A stretch of DNA of 64,000 nucleotides from Pseudomonadota bacterium (GTDB lineage: Bacteria > Pseudomonadota > Alphaproteobacteria > Caulobacterales > Caulobacteraceae). Position 1 is the first letter of the stretch. Every line of letters starts with the position of its first letter. A model generated the notes under the pieces. It saw nothing but the letters and a program-made list of their open reading frames with translations. It ran no database searches and had not been told where the DNA came from. Position numbers and translations under genes: made by a program. This document shows positions 41,496 to 51,286 of this stretch, in pieces. Location: the NCBI GenBank assembly GCA_023434265.1, contig JAEYTA010000202.1, forward strand, positions 26,646-90,645, read 5' to 3'.

Positions 41496-42227
41496 TCAGA
41501 GCCGCCCGGCCTCCCGCAGCCGGTCGATCATCCAGGTCCGCGCCGGCGGCAGGGGCCGGTCCAGCGGATGGAAGACGAACTGCTCGAGGAAGTGGCCGGT
41601 GAGGTCGAGGCCGACGCCGACGTCGCCCTCGGCGAGGCCGGCCTGGGCGCCGAGGAGGAAGGGCGGCAGGGGCAGCAGCTTGTCGGCGTACGGGACGCCC
41701 GCCGCGCGGCTGACGGCGCGACCGGTGCGGGGGCTGACCCAGACCAGGTCGTCGGTCGAGCCGGTGGCGGCGCAGCGGCTGAGGTCGAGGCCGAAGCCGA
41801 GGTCCTCCAGCAGGCCGGCCTCGAAACGGACGAAGACGGCCGGCCAGACCTCGGGAATGGCGAAGGCCGACATCAGGGCCTCGAAGGCGTGGAAGGCGCC
41901 GGGATGCGGCTCGCGCTCCGGCAGGGCGCCCTGGGCCACGGCGGCGGCGGCGGCGAGGCCGGTCAGGGCCAGCGGGTCGTCGAACAGGGCGCTGGGCCCC
42001 TCCCCCACCGGCTCCAGCCGCGCCGAGCCGAGGTGCTCGGAGGTGCGGGCGCGGTAGTCGGCGACGACGCGGGCGCCGGGCTGCAGGAAGGGCTTCATGC
42101 GCCGCGAGGCGCCGCCGGCGACGTAGGCGGCGCGGCGGCCGTGGCCCTCGGTCAGCAGGTCGGCGACCACGCCGGTGTCCCCGTGCGGGCGGGCGGCGAG
42201 GACGAAGGCGTCTTCGGTGAAGTCCAT
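41496..42227 (-). CDS. recO: DNA repair protein RecO
   Basis: 243 residues. An N-terminal OB fold (MDFTEDAFVLAARPHGDTGVVADLLTEGHGRRAAYVAGG) is followed by the helical domain. It loads RecA on SSB-coated ssDNA with RecR. The usual zinc cysteine cluster is reduced: around DLSRCAATGSTDDLVWVSPRTGRA only one cysteine remains, which is common in alphaproteobacteria. Start ATG 42227. Confidence 0.9.
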   Translation of the reverse strand: MDFTEDAFVLAARPHGDTGVVADLLTEGHGRRAAYVAGGASRRMKPFLQPGARVVADYRARTSEHLGSARLEPVGEGPSALFDDPLALTGLAAAAAVAQGALPEREPHPGAFHAFEALMSAFAIPEVWPAVFVRFEAGLLEDLGFGLDLSRCAATGSTDDLVWVSPRTGRAVSRAAGVPYADKLLPLPPFLLGAQAGLAEGDVGVGLDLTGHFLEQFVFHPLDRPLPPARTWMIDRLREAGRL

Positions 42228-42240
42228 GCGCCCGGCTTAG

Positions 42241-44373
<2,133 letters not shown>

Positions 44374-44408
44374 CGGCCGCGGCCCTTTCGGGCGGGCGGG
44401 GAGCTTTA

Positions 44409-44463
44409 TTTAACCGGACGGTTGACAACGGCGGCCGGCGGGTGCATTTAACCTGTCAGTTAC
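44409..44463 (+). promoter_or_regulatory. ArsR promoter with two operator-like boxes
   Basis: TTGACA (44422-44427), 17 bases, CATTTA (44445-44450) is a good sigma-70-type promoter. Two similar boxes, TTTAACCGGACGGTT (44409-44423) and TTTAACCTGTCAGTT (44447-44461), cover the -35 and -10 regions. The first contains a perfect dyad AACCG-GA-CGGTT. Their centres are 38 bases apart. This is the layout expected for autoregulation by the ArsR protein just downstream. Confidence 0.6.
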
Positions 44464-44476
44464 ATACGAAGCCGCC

Positions 44477-44824
44477 ATGCAGACCGATCCCCTCTCCGCC
44501 AAGTTCGCCGCCCTCGCCGACCCGACGCGTCGGGCCATCCTGGCGCGGCTGAGCGAGGGCGAGGCGACGGTCAACGAACTGGCCGAACCGTTCGACATGA
44601 GCCTGCCGGCGGTGTCGAAGCACCTGAAGGTGCTGGAGAAGGCCGGTCTGATCAGCCGGGGGCGCGAGGCGCAGTGGCGTCCCGCCCGGCTGGAGCCGAT
44701 GGCGCTGAAGGGCATCGCCGAGTGGCTGGAGCACTACCGCCGCTACTGGGACGCCAGCTTCGACCGACTGGATGCCTACCTGAAGAAGATCCAACAAGGA
44801 GACGACCGTGGCCCAAGAAACTGA
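44477..44824 (+). CDS. ArsR-family transcriptional regulator
   Basis: 115 residues with a winged helix: FAALADPTRRAILARLSEGEATVNELAEPFDMSLPAVSKHLKVLEKAGLI, followed by a wing RGREAQWRPARLEP and a C-terminal helix. It lacks the classical CxCxxC metal site, like the SdpR-type branch often encoded with AHSA1 proteins. It likely represses its own operon through the boxes at 44409-44463. The 3' end overlaps the next gene by 17 bases. Confidence 0.9.
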   Translation: MQTDPLSAKFAALADPTRRAILARLSEGEATVNELAEPFDMSLPAVSKHLKVLEKAGLISRGREAQWRPARLEPMALKGIAEWLEHYRRYWDASFDRLDAYLKKIQQGDDRGPRN

Positions 44825-45314
44825 CGCCAACCCGTGCAACACCGACGGCGTGGCGCACGAGTTCAACCTGGTGCTGCGCCGGACGATCGACGCCTCGCCG
44901 GAACGCATCTGGAAGGCGTGGATGACGCCGGAGCTGCTGCAGCAATGGTTCGCGCCCAAGCCGTGGACCATCTCGGACGTGGTCATCGACCCGCGGCCGG
45001 GCGGGGCGTTCAACTTCGTCATGCACGGGCCGGACGGCGAGCGCTTTCCGAACCACGGGGTGTTCCTCGACGTCGAGCCCGGCCGGCGCTGGACCACGAC
45101 CGACGCCTTCACGCCGGACTGGAAACCGGCCGGGCAGCCGTTCATGGTGGCGACCGTCGAACTGACCCCCACCGCGGACGGCAAGACCGAGTACGTGGCC
45201 ACCGCCCGCCACTGGAACGCGGAGACGATGAAGCAGCACGAGGCCATGGGCTTCCACGAGGGCTGGGGCCAGTGCGCCGACCAGCTGGCCGAGCTGCTGA
45301 AGACGCCGAACTGA
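44808..45314 (+). CDS. SRPBCC/AHSA1-domain protein (first of two)
   Basis: 168 residues. The AHSA1-like core begins LVLRRTIDASPERIWKAWMTPELLQQWFAPKPWTI and continues through FPNHGVFLDVEPGRRWTTTDAF to a C-terminal helix MGFHEGWGQCADQLAELL. These bind hydrophobic ligands or proteins; the usual context, an ArsR-AHSA1 gene pair, is seen here. GGAGACGACC precedes the start at 44808. Confidence 0.85.
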   Translation: MAQETDANPCNTDGVAHEFNLVLRRTIDASPERIWKAWMTPELLQQWFAPKPWTISDVVIDPRPGGAFNFVMHGPDGERFPNHGVFLDVEPGRRWTTTDAFTPDWKPAGQPFMVATVELTPTADGKTEYVATARHWNAETMKQHEAMGFHEGWGQCADQLAELLKTPN

Positions 45315-45345
45315 CCTTCCCCGACCGTCGACCGGAGCCAGCCTG

Positions 45346-45825
45346 ATGAGCCTCGTCGAAGACCTCGCCACCCGCCCCTCGCTGAGCCTGCAGCGAGTGT
45401 TCGACGCGCCCCGGGCGCTGGTGTGGAAGGCGTGGACGACGCCCGAGACGATGGTGCTGTGGCTGGGTCCGGTCGAATGGCCGGCGGTCAGCGTGGCCCA
45501 GGACCTGAGGGTCGGCGGCGAGTGGCGGGCCTGCCTGCGCTCGCCCGACACCGGCCAGGAGCTGTGGCAGGGCGGAGTCTATCGCGAGATCGTCCCGCCC
45601 GAGCGGCTGGTGTTCACCTTCAAGTGGGACGAGTCCCACGAGGACGGACCGCCGGTCGACACCCTGGTCACGGTGGAGTTCGCCGAGCTCCCCGACGGCC
45701 GCACCCGCATGGACTTCACCCACGAGGGGCTGAAGTCGGAGCAGAGCCTGACCGGACACCGGCACGGCTGGACCTCCACCTTCGAACGCCTCGTGGCCTT
45801 CCTCGCCGCGGAGGCGGATCAGTAG
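45346..45825 (+). CDS. SRPBCC/AHSA1-domain protein (second of two)
   Basis: 159 residues, with the core LSLQRVFDAPRALVWKAWTTPETMVLWLGPVEWPAV, WQGGVYREIVPPERLVFTFKWD, and a final HRHGWTSTFERLVAFLA helix. It is paralogous to the previous gene but clearly diverged. Same proposed regulation by the ArsR protein. Confidence 0.85.
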   Translation: MSLVEDLATRPSLSLQRVFDAPRALVWKAWTTPETMVLWLGPVEWPAVSVAQDLRVGGEWRACLRSPDTGQELWQGGVYREIVPPERLVFTFKWDESHEDGPPVDTLVTVEFAELPDGRTRMDFTHEGLKSEQSLTGHRHGWTSTFERLVAFLAAEADQ

Positions 45826-45876
45826 CGGCGCCGCGGCGTCGCCAGCGTGAGTTCAAACTCGACAGGAGCGACGACC

Positions 45877-46296
45877 ATGAAGATCGTGACCAGCCTGACC
45901 TTCCGCGGCCAGTGCCGCCAGGCGTTCGAATTCTACGCCGGGGTGCTGGGCGGAGAGATCACCGCCGCCATGCCCTATGGCGACGGTCCGCCCGACATGC
46001 CCATTCCGCCGCAGTACAGGGATCAGCTGATGCACTGCTGGCTGCAGATCGGCGACCAGGCGATCATGGGCTTCGACGCGGTGCCCGAGTTCGCGCCGAA
46101 CTACGACAAGCCGCACAACGGCTTCGACGTGACCCTGCACACCGCTGACAAGGCCGAGGCGAAGCGCTGGTTCGACCAGCTGTCCGAGGGCGGGCGGGTG
46201 ACCATGGACTTCGCCGAGACCTTCTGGTCGCCGGGCTTCGGCAGCCTGGTCGACCGCTACGACATCCCGTGGATGGTGAACGTCACCCCGGCCTGA
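45877..46296 (+). CDS. VOC-family protein, PhnB-like
   Basis: 139 residues. The glyoxalase-like fold opens with VTSLTFRGQCRQAFEFYAGVLGGEITAAMPYGD, and later has AEAKRWFDQLSEGGRVTMDFAETFWSPGFGSLVDRYDIPWMVN, matching the PhnB-like (3-demethylubiquinone-type) branch. Function unknown. The ATG at 45877 follows CAGGAGCGACGACC; an upstream GTG at 45847 is less likely. Confidence 0.85.
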   Translation: MKIVTSLTFRGQCRQAFEFYAGVLGGEITAAMPYGDGPPDMPIPPQYRDQLMHCWLQIGDQAIMGFDAVPEFAPNYDKPHNGFDVTLHTADKAEAKRWFDQLSEGGRVTMDFAETFWSPGFGSLVDRYDIPWMVNVTPA

Positions 46297-46348
46297 CCCA
46301 CGTCTCACGGGGCGGCCGCCGCCCCTCCCCGTTCAAAGGAGATCCGCC

Positions 46349-46738
46349 ATGAAGGCCTCGCCCATGGTCTGGACCGGACGCGTCCTGAGCGCCCTGTTCG
46401 CCCTGTTCATCCTGGGAGCCTCGGCGCTCCCCAAGCTGGCCGGCATGCCGGTGGCCGAGGAGACCATGGCCCAGCTGGGATGGCCCGCCGGCTACGCCTT
46501 CGCCATCGGCGTGGTCGAGCTGGCGCTGGTGGTCCTCTACCTGGTTCCGCGCACCAGCGTGCTGGGGGCGGTGCTGTTCATGGGCCTGCTGGGCGGGGCC
46601 ATGGCCACCCAGATCCGGGCCGGCAGCCCACTGTTCAGCCACCAGCTGTTCTCGATCTACCTCGGCCTGGTCATGTGGGGCGGGCTGTGGCTGCGCGACC
46701 CGGCGCTCAGGGCGCTGTTCCCGTTCCGACGCACCTGA
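46349..46738 (+). CDS. DoxX-family membrane protein
   Basis: 129 residues with four membrane helices: GRVLSALFALFILGASALPKLAG, FAIGVVELALVVLYLVP, VLGAVLFMGLLGGAMATQI and LFSIYLGLVMWGGLWL. It belongs to the DoxX-like branch. AAAGGAGATCCGCC precedes the ATG. It is the fifth gene of the ArsR-led module; function unknown. Confidence 0.83.
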   Translation: MKASPMVWTGRVLSALFALFILGASALPKLAGMPVAEETMAQLGWPAGYAFAIGVVELALVVLYLVPRTSVLGAVLFMGLLGGAMATQIRAGSPLFSHQLFSIYLGLVMWGGLWLRDPALRALFPFRRT

Positions 46739-46761
46739 ACCCCCGATCAAAGGAGAAGACG

Positions 46762-47718
46762 ATGAAACCGCTTCTGCTGACCGCCGTCGCCGCCATCGCG
46801 CTGGCGACCGCCCTCCCCGCCACGGCGCAGACCGCGCCGGCGACCGAAGCCACGGTGCAGGCGCCGGTCGCGCGCGCCGACTCGGCCACCGTCGAGGGCG
46901 GCGAGGTGCGCTACTTCGTGCACGGCGACCTGGCCTCCGGCGCCACGCCGCTGCTGGTGCTGCACGGGGCCTTCATGTCGTCGGACGCGATGGCGCCGCT
47001 GACCGACCTGATCACCGACCGGCCCCTGATCGTGGTCGACCAGCGCGGCCACGGACGGACCGGCGACCTGCCCGGCCCGATCTCCTACGAGGCCCTGGCC
47101 GACGACGCGGCGGCGGTGCTGGCCGACGCCGGCGTCGCGAAGGCCGACGTGGTCGGCTATTCGATGGGGGCCGGGGCGGCGCTGCAGCTGGCGCTGCGCC
47201 ATCCGGACCGGGTCGATCATCTGGTCATCGCCTCGGTCAGCTTCAACGAGGCGGGCAATCTGCCCGGCTTCGCCCAGATGATGGCCAGCATCACGCCGGA
47301 GATGTTCGCCGGCTCCGCCATGGAGGCGGAGTTCAGGCGCCTGGCCCCGGACCCGGACGCCTTCGCCTCGGTGGTCAACAAGATCAAGGTGATGGACCGG
47401 GGGCAGGACTGGTCGGCCGAGAACATCCGCGCCCTGCCGCACCCGACCTTCATCATCGTCGGCGACCACGACATCGTGCGGCCGGAACATGCCGTCGAGC
47501 TGTACCGGCTGCGCGGCGGCGGCGACACGGCGCGATCCGCCCAGCCCTTCCTGACCGAGGCGCCGCCGGCGCGGCTGGCCATCCTGCCGGGCAGTTCGCA
47601 CATCGGCGTGTTCGGCGACCCGGCGCTGCTGGCCTCGATGATCCTGCCGTTCCTCGACGACGCGGTTCCGCCGCCCCCGCCCGCCTTCGCGGACGCGCCC
47701 GCGCCGGGAGACGAGTGA
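46762..47718 (+). CDS. Secreted alpha/beta hydrolase
   Basis: 318 residues. A signal peptide (MKPLLLTAVAAIALATALPATAQ) is followed by an alpha/beta hydrolase fold: LLVLHGAFMSSDAMAPL (oxyanion HG), VVDQRGHGRTG, nucleophile elbow VGYSMGAG and catalytic His in GSSHIGVFGD. A proline-rich tail follows. Substrate unknown. AAAGGAGAAGACG precedes the ATG at 46762. Confidence 0.86.
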   Translation: MKPLLLTAVAAIALATALPATAQTAPATEATVQAPVARADSATVEGGEVRYFVHGDLASGATPLLVLHGAFMSSDAMAPLTDLITDRPLIVVDQRGHGRTGDLPGPISYEALADDAAAVLADAGVAKADVVGYSMGAGAALQLALRHPDRVDHLVIASVSFNEAGNLPGFAQMMASITPEMFAGSAMEAEFRRLAPDPDAFASVVNKIKVMDRGQDWSAENIRALPHPTFIIVGDHDIVRPEHAVELYRLRGGGDTARSAQPFLTEAPPARLAILPGSSHIGVFGDPALLASMILPFLDDAVPPPPPAFADAPAPGDE

Positions 47719-48377
47719 TGCGCACGATCCGCGCCGCGACCTTCGTCTCCATCGACGGCGTCATGCAGGCGCCGGGCGGCCCCGACGAGGATCCCTCCGG
47801 CGGCTTCCGCTTCGGCGGCTGGAACTTCCCGTGGTGGGACGAGCCGCTGGAGCGGCTGATGGGCGACGCCATGGGCGAGGCCTACGACCTGCTGCTGGGT
47901 CGCAGGACCTACGAGATCTTCGCCGCCTACTGGCCGTATCAGGACGACGAGATCGGTCGCGCCTTCACCGCCGCGAACAAGTATGTCGCGGCCGGGCCGG
48001 AGACGACGCTGGACTGGGCCAACAGCCATCGGCTGGAGGGCGATCTGGCCGAGGCCGTGCGGGCTCTGAAGGCGACCGAGGGCCGCGACCTGCTGATCCA
48101 GGGTTCCAGCGAGGTGACGCACGCCCTGATGGCGGCCGACCTGATCGACCGGCTGACCCTCCTGACCTTCCCGGTCGTGCTGGGCCGGGGCAAGCGGCTG
48201 TTCGACGACGGCTCGCGGCCCCACGCCTGGCGGCTGATCAGCAGCGGCGTCTCGACGACCGGCGTGGTGGTCGCCAGCTACGAGCGCGACGGAGAGGTGC
48301 CGGTGGGGTCCTTCCCGCAGGGCGCGCCGACGGCGGCCGAACTGGCGCGGCGCGCGCGCTGGGCCCGGGAGGGCTAG
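47718..48377 (+). CDS. Dihydrofolate reductase/RibD C-terminal-domain family protein
   Basis: 219 residues. ATFVSIDGVMQAPGGPDEDPSGGFRFGGW, LLLGRRTYEIFAAYWP, LIQGSSEVTHALM and LGRGKRLF are the signatures of the YwjB/RibD-like branch, an NADPH-dependent reductase fold of unknown substrate. The ATG at 47718 shares one base with the previous stop (TGATG); a GTG 3 bases earlier is the alternative. The stop overlaps the serine hydrolase gene by 4 bases, tail to tail. Confidence 0.85.
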   Translation: MRTIRAATFVSIDGVMQAPGGPDEDPSGGFRFGGWNFPWWDEPLERLMGDAMGEAYDLLLGRRTYEIFAAYWPYQDDEIGRAFTAANKYVAAGPETTLDWANSHRLEGDLAEAVRALKATEGRDLLIQGSSEVTHALMAADLIDRLTLLTFPVVLGRGKRLFDDGSRPHAWRLISSGVSTTGVVVASYERDGEVPVGSFPQGAPTAAELARRARWAREG

Positions 48378-49606
48378 CGGCTCACTTCGGTCGGGAACGG
48401 GCGCCCCAGCGCCTCGGCCATGCCCTGTTGGGACAGCAGCAACACCGCCTCGCGCTGGTGGAAGTTGTTGGACAGGACGACCACCGTCACGTCCTCGTCC
48501 GGCTGGTGTGTCACCAGGTTGCGGAAGCCCGACCAGCTGCCGGTGTGGTAGATCTGGCGGTCGAGGAAGTCGGGGCGGACCTGGCGCCCCAGCGCCTTCT
48601 CGTAGAGGCCGAAACCCCACAGGCGGCGCGGCTGGCCGCGTTCGTCGGGCGTGTCCTCCGGCGCATGGTCGGCGATCATCTGGCGGTAGCTCTCCGGCGA
48701 CAGAACGTGGCCGCCGTGCAGGGCGCGGGTCCAGGCCAGCATGTCGTCGAGGGTCGAGTAGAGGCCGCCGGCGGCGAAGATGATGCTGAGGTTGGCGTTG
48801 GGCTGGGGGGTCGGCGGACCGCCGAGGTTGGCGTAACCCATGACCACGTCGGAGAAGCCGTCGTCGTAGCCGGTGTCGGCCATGCCGAGCGGCTCGAAGA
48901 AGGCGGTGCGCAGATAGTCGTGCAGCGGCTGGCCGCTGGCCTCCTCGACCACGACGCCGAGCAGATTGTAGCCGGCGTTGTTGTAGCGAACCTTCGTGCC
49001 GGGCGGGAAGGACGGGCTGTAGCGCCTTGTTTCTTCGGTCAGTTCCTCGGGCGTGGCAGGGGTGACGCGGCGCACGCCCCAGCCGGGTCGGGCCATCAGG
49101 TCGGGGATGCCGGAGGTGTGCGCCAGCAGGTGGCGCAGCCGCACCGGCGCCCACGAGGCCGGGCAGCGCTCGATCCAGCGGCAGACCGGGTCCTCGATCG
49201 ACAGCACGCCTTCGTCCTGCAGGCGCAGGATGGCGGCGGCGGTGAACTGTTTGCTGACCGAGGCGAGGCGGAAGCGGGAGTTGAGCTCGAGCGGCGTCCC
49301 CATGCTCCGGTTCGCCATGCCGTAGACCTGGCGGAACAGCACCTCGTCGCCGCGGGCGACCAGCACGCCGCCGGTGAAGCGGCCGGCGCCGCCCCAGCGG
49401 TCGAGCTGCGCCTTGAGCTGCGGCAGGTTCTCGACCGCCACCACGGGCGGTCGCGGCGGGAGGGCGGCCGCTTCCGGCTCGCCCGGCGGGACCGGGCGGT
49501 TCAGCGTGGCCCAGGCGACGCCGCCGGCGACGAGGGCGGCGAGCACGGCCAGCAGGCCGAAGGTCAGCCGGGGGTGGTTTCCGGCGCGGCGGGGCACATG
49601 GAACAA
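48374..49606 (-). CDS. Serine hydrolase, beta-lactamase/penicillin-binding-protein-like (class C fold)
   Basis: 410 residues. An N-terminal membrane anchor or signal (LTFGLLAVLAALVAGGVAWATL, about 14-35) precedes a beta-lactamase domain with SVSK (S116-K119, SxxK), YNN (tyrosine of the YxN motif, in KVRYNNAGYNLLG) and the KTG-like HTGSWSGF. It is likely a periplasmic D-Ala-D-Ala peptidase or esterase and not a proven resistance gene. It begins 4 bases after era and so is the last gene of the rpoZ-era operon. Confidence 0.85.
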   Translation of the reverse strand: MFHVPRRAGNHPRLTFGLLAVLAALVAGGVAWATLNRPVPPGEPEAAALPPRPPVVAVENLPQLKAQLDRWGGAGRFTGGVLVARGDEVLFRQVYGMANRSMGTPLELNSRFRLASVSKQFTAAAILRLQDEGVLSIEDPVCRWIERCPASWAPVRLRHLLAHTSGIPDLMARPGWGVRRVTPATPEELTEETRRYSPSFPPGTKVRYNNAGYNLLGVVVEEASGQPLHDYLRTAFFEPLGMADTGYDDGFSDVVMGYANLGGPPTPQPNANLSIIFAAGGLYSTLDDMLAWTRALHGGHVLSPESYRQMIADHAPEDTPDERGQPRRLWGFGLYEKALGRQVRPDFLDRQIYHTGSWSGFRNLVTHQPDEDVTVVVLSNNFHQREAVLLLSQQGMAEALGRPFPTEVSR

Positions 49607-49610
49607 GGGA

Positions 49611-50573
49611 TCAGACGTCGTAGTCGAGGCCGAACTGGGCGTAGAGGGCGCGGCTGTCCTGCCATTTGGGGTCGACCTTCACGGTCAGGAACAGATGCAC
49701 GGGGCGGTCGAGCAGTTCGGTCAGCTCCTCGCGCGCCTTCTGGCCGATCCACTTCAGGGTCTGGCCGCCCTTGCCCAGCACGATGGGCCGCTGGCTGTCG
49801 CGCTCGACGTAGATGGTCTGCTCGATGCGGGCCGAGCCGTCGGGACGTTCCTCGAAGCTGGTGGTCTCCACCGCGGCCGAATAGGGCAGTTCCTCGTGGA
49901 CGCGGAGGTAGACCTTCTCGCGGGTGATCTCGGCGGCGAGCACGCGCATGGGCACGTCGGCGGACTGGTCGGCCGGATAGAGCCAGGGCCCCTTGGGCAT
50001 CATCTCCGCGAGACGGCGGCCGAGGTCGTCGACGCCGTCGCCCGACAGGGCCGAGATCATGAAGACCTCGCTGTAGACGCCGGTCTCGAACAGCTGCTGC
50101 GACAGGGCCAGCAGGGTGTCGCGGCGCATGCCGTCGATCTTGTTGAGGGCCAGGATGACCTTCTTCCCGGACTCCTTCAGCGCGGCGACGATGGTCTCGG
50201 TGTCCTCGGCCGAGCGGCGGTCGGCGGCGGCGCCCTCCTTGCCCTGGGCGGCGATGTGCGAGGCGGCGTCGACGAGGTGGACGACGGCGTCGGCCTCGTC
50301 GGCCCCGCCCCAGGCCGAGGCGACCATGGCGCGGTCGAGGCGGCGGCGCGGGCTGAAGATGCCGGGGGTGTCGACCAGCACGATCTGGGCGTCGCCGTAG
50401 CGGGCGATGCCGCGCACCGGGAAGCGGGTGGTCTGGACCTTCTGGGTGACGATCGAGACCTTGGTTCCGGTCAGGCGGTTGACCAGCGTCGACTTGCCCG
50501 CGTTGGGGGCGCCGATGATGGCGGCGAAGCCGGCTTTCTGCTGGGTCGGGGCCGTGTCCTGGGGTTCGGTCAA
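49611..50573 (-). CDS. era: GTPase Era
   Basis: 320 residues. The G domain has GAPNAGKSTLVNRL (G1), DTPGI (G3) and NKID (G4), and the C-terminal KH domain has LGKGGQTLKWIGQKAREEL. Era binds 16S rRNA in small-subunit assembly. It overlaps rnc in ATGA; the pairing of rnc and era is ancient. Confidence 0.96.
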   Translation of the reverse strand: MTEPQDTAPTQQKAGFAAIIGAPNAGKSTLVNRLTGTKVSIVTQKVQTTRFPVRGIARYGDAQIVLVDTPGIFSPRRRLDRAMVASAWGGADEADAVVHLVDAASHIAAQGKEGAAADRRSAEDTETIVAALKESGKKVILALNKIDGMRRDTLLALSQQLFETGVYSEVFMISALSGDGVDDLGRRLAEMMPKGPWLYPADQSADVPMRVLAAEITREKVYLRVHEELPYSAAVETTSFEERPDGSARIEQTIYVERDSQRPIVLGKGGQTLKWIGQKAREELTELLDRPVHLFLTVKVDPKWQDSRALYAQFGLDYDV

Positions 50574-51286
50574 ATCACGCCTTCACGCTGGAGAAGGGCG
50601 GTCGCGGCCGCCTTCTCCGCGTCCTGACGCGAACGCCCCCGCGCGGTCAAGGGCGGATATCCGGCCACGCTGGCCTCGACGGTGAATGTCGGGGCGTGAT
50701 CCGAGCCGGTGCGCTCGACGATGCGATAGGTCGGCAAGGGCTTGCCCTGCCCCAGCGCCCATTCCTGCAGGGCCGACTTGGGGTTGGCCAGGGACGGTCG
50801 GGCGGGGGCGGCCAGCTCGGCGGCCCAGGCGCGGTCGAAGACGGCGCGGGCGGCGTCCATGCCGCCGTCCAGCCAGACCGCGGCGAGGATGGCCTCCATG
50901 GCGTCGCCCAGCACGCTCTCGCGGCGGCGGCCGCCCTGTTTCGCCTCGCCCGGCGAAAGGCGCATGGCCGGGCCGACGCCGAGGCCCTCGGCGACGCGGG
51001 CGCAGGCGGCCTTGTCGACCAGGGCGTGCAGTCGGGACGACATCTCGCCCTCGTCGGCGGCGGGGAAGTCGCGCAGCAGCCGGTCGGCGACCAGCAGGCC
51101 GAGCACCCGGTCGCCGAGGAACTCCAGCCGCTGGTTGTCGACGAAGGGCCGGCCGCGGGCGTCGCGCGCCGCGCCCTCGCCCACGCTGGGGTGGGTCAGG
51201 GCGCGCTCCAGCAGGCCGGCGTCGCGGAACGCGTGGCCGAGGGAGCGCGCGAGCGCGGCGACGGCCTCGGCCCTTCGGTCGGTCAT
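50570..51286 (-). CDS. rnc: Ribonuclease III
   Basis: 238 residues. The endonuclease domain has the signature NQRLEFLGDRVL and EAILAAVWLDGG, and the dsRNA-binding domain is near the C-terminus (NPKSALQEWALGQGKPLPTYRI). It processes rRNA and cuts structured RNA. The start ATG (51284-51286) shares one base with the lepB stop (TGATG); a longer upstream start would run through lepB. Confidence 0.95.
   Translation of the reverse strand: MTDRRAEAVAALARSLGHAFRDAGLLERALTHPSVGEGAARDARGRPFVDNQRLEFLGDRVLGLLVADRLLRDFPAADEGEMSSRLHALVDKAACARVAEGLGVGPAMRLSPGEAKQGGRRRESVLGDAMEAILAAVWLDGGMDAARAVFDRAWAAELAAPARPSLANPKSALQEWALGQGKPLPTYRIVERTGSDHAPTFTVEASVAGYPPLTARGRSRQDAEKAAATALLQREGVI

Noticed and set aside
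48374..49606. Serine hydrolase as an antibiotic-resistance beta-lactamase
   Set aside because: Only the shared SxxK/YxN fold is visible. The anchor and operon position with era fit a wall peptidase or esterase at least as well.
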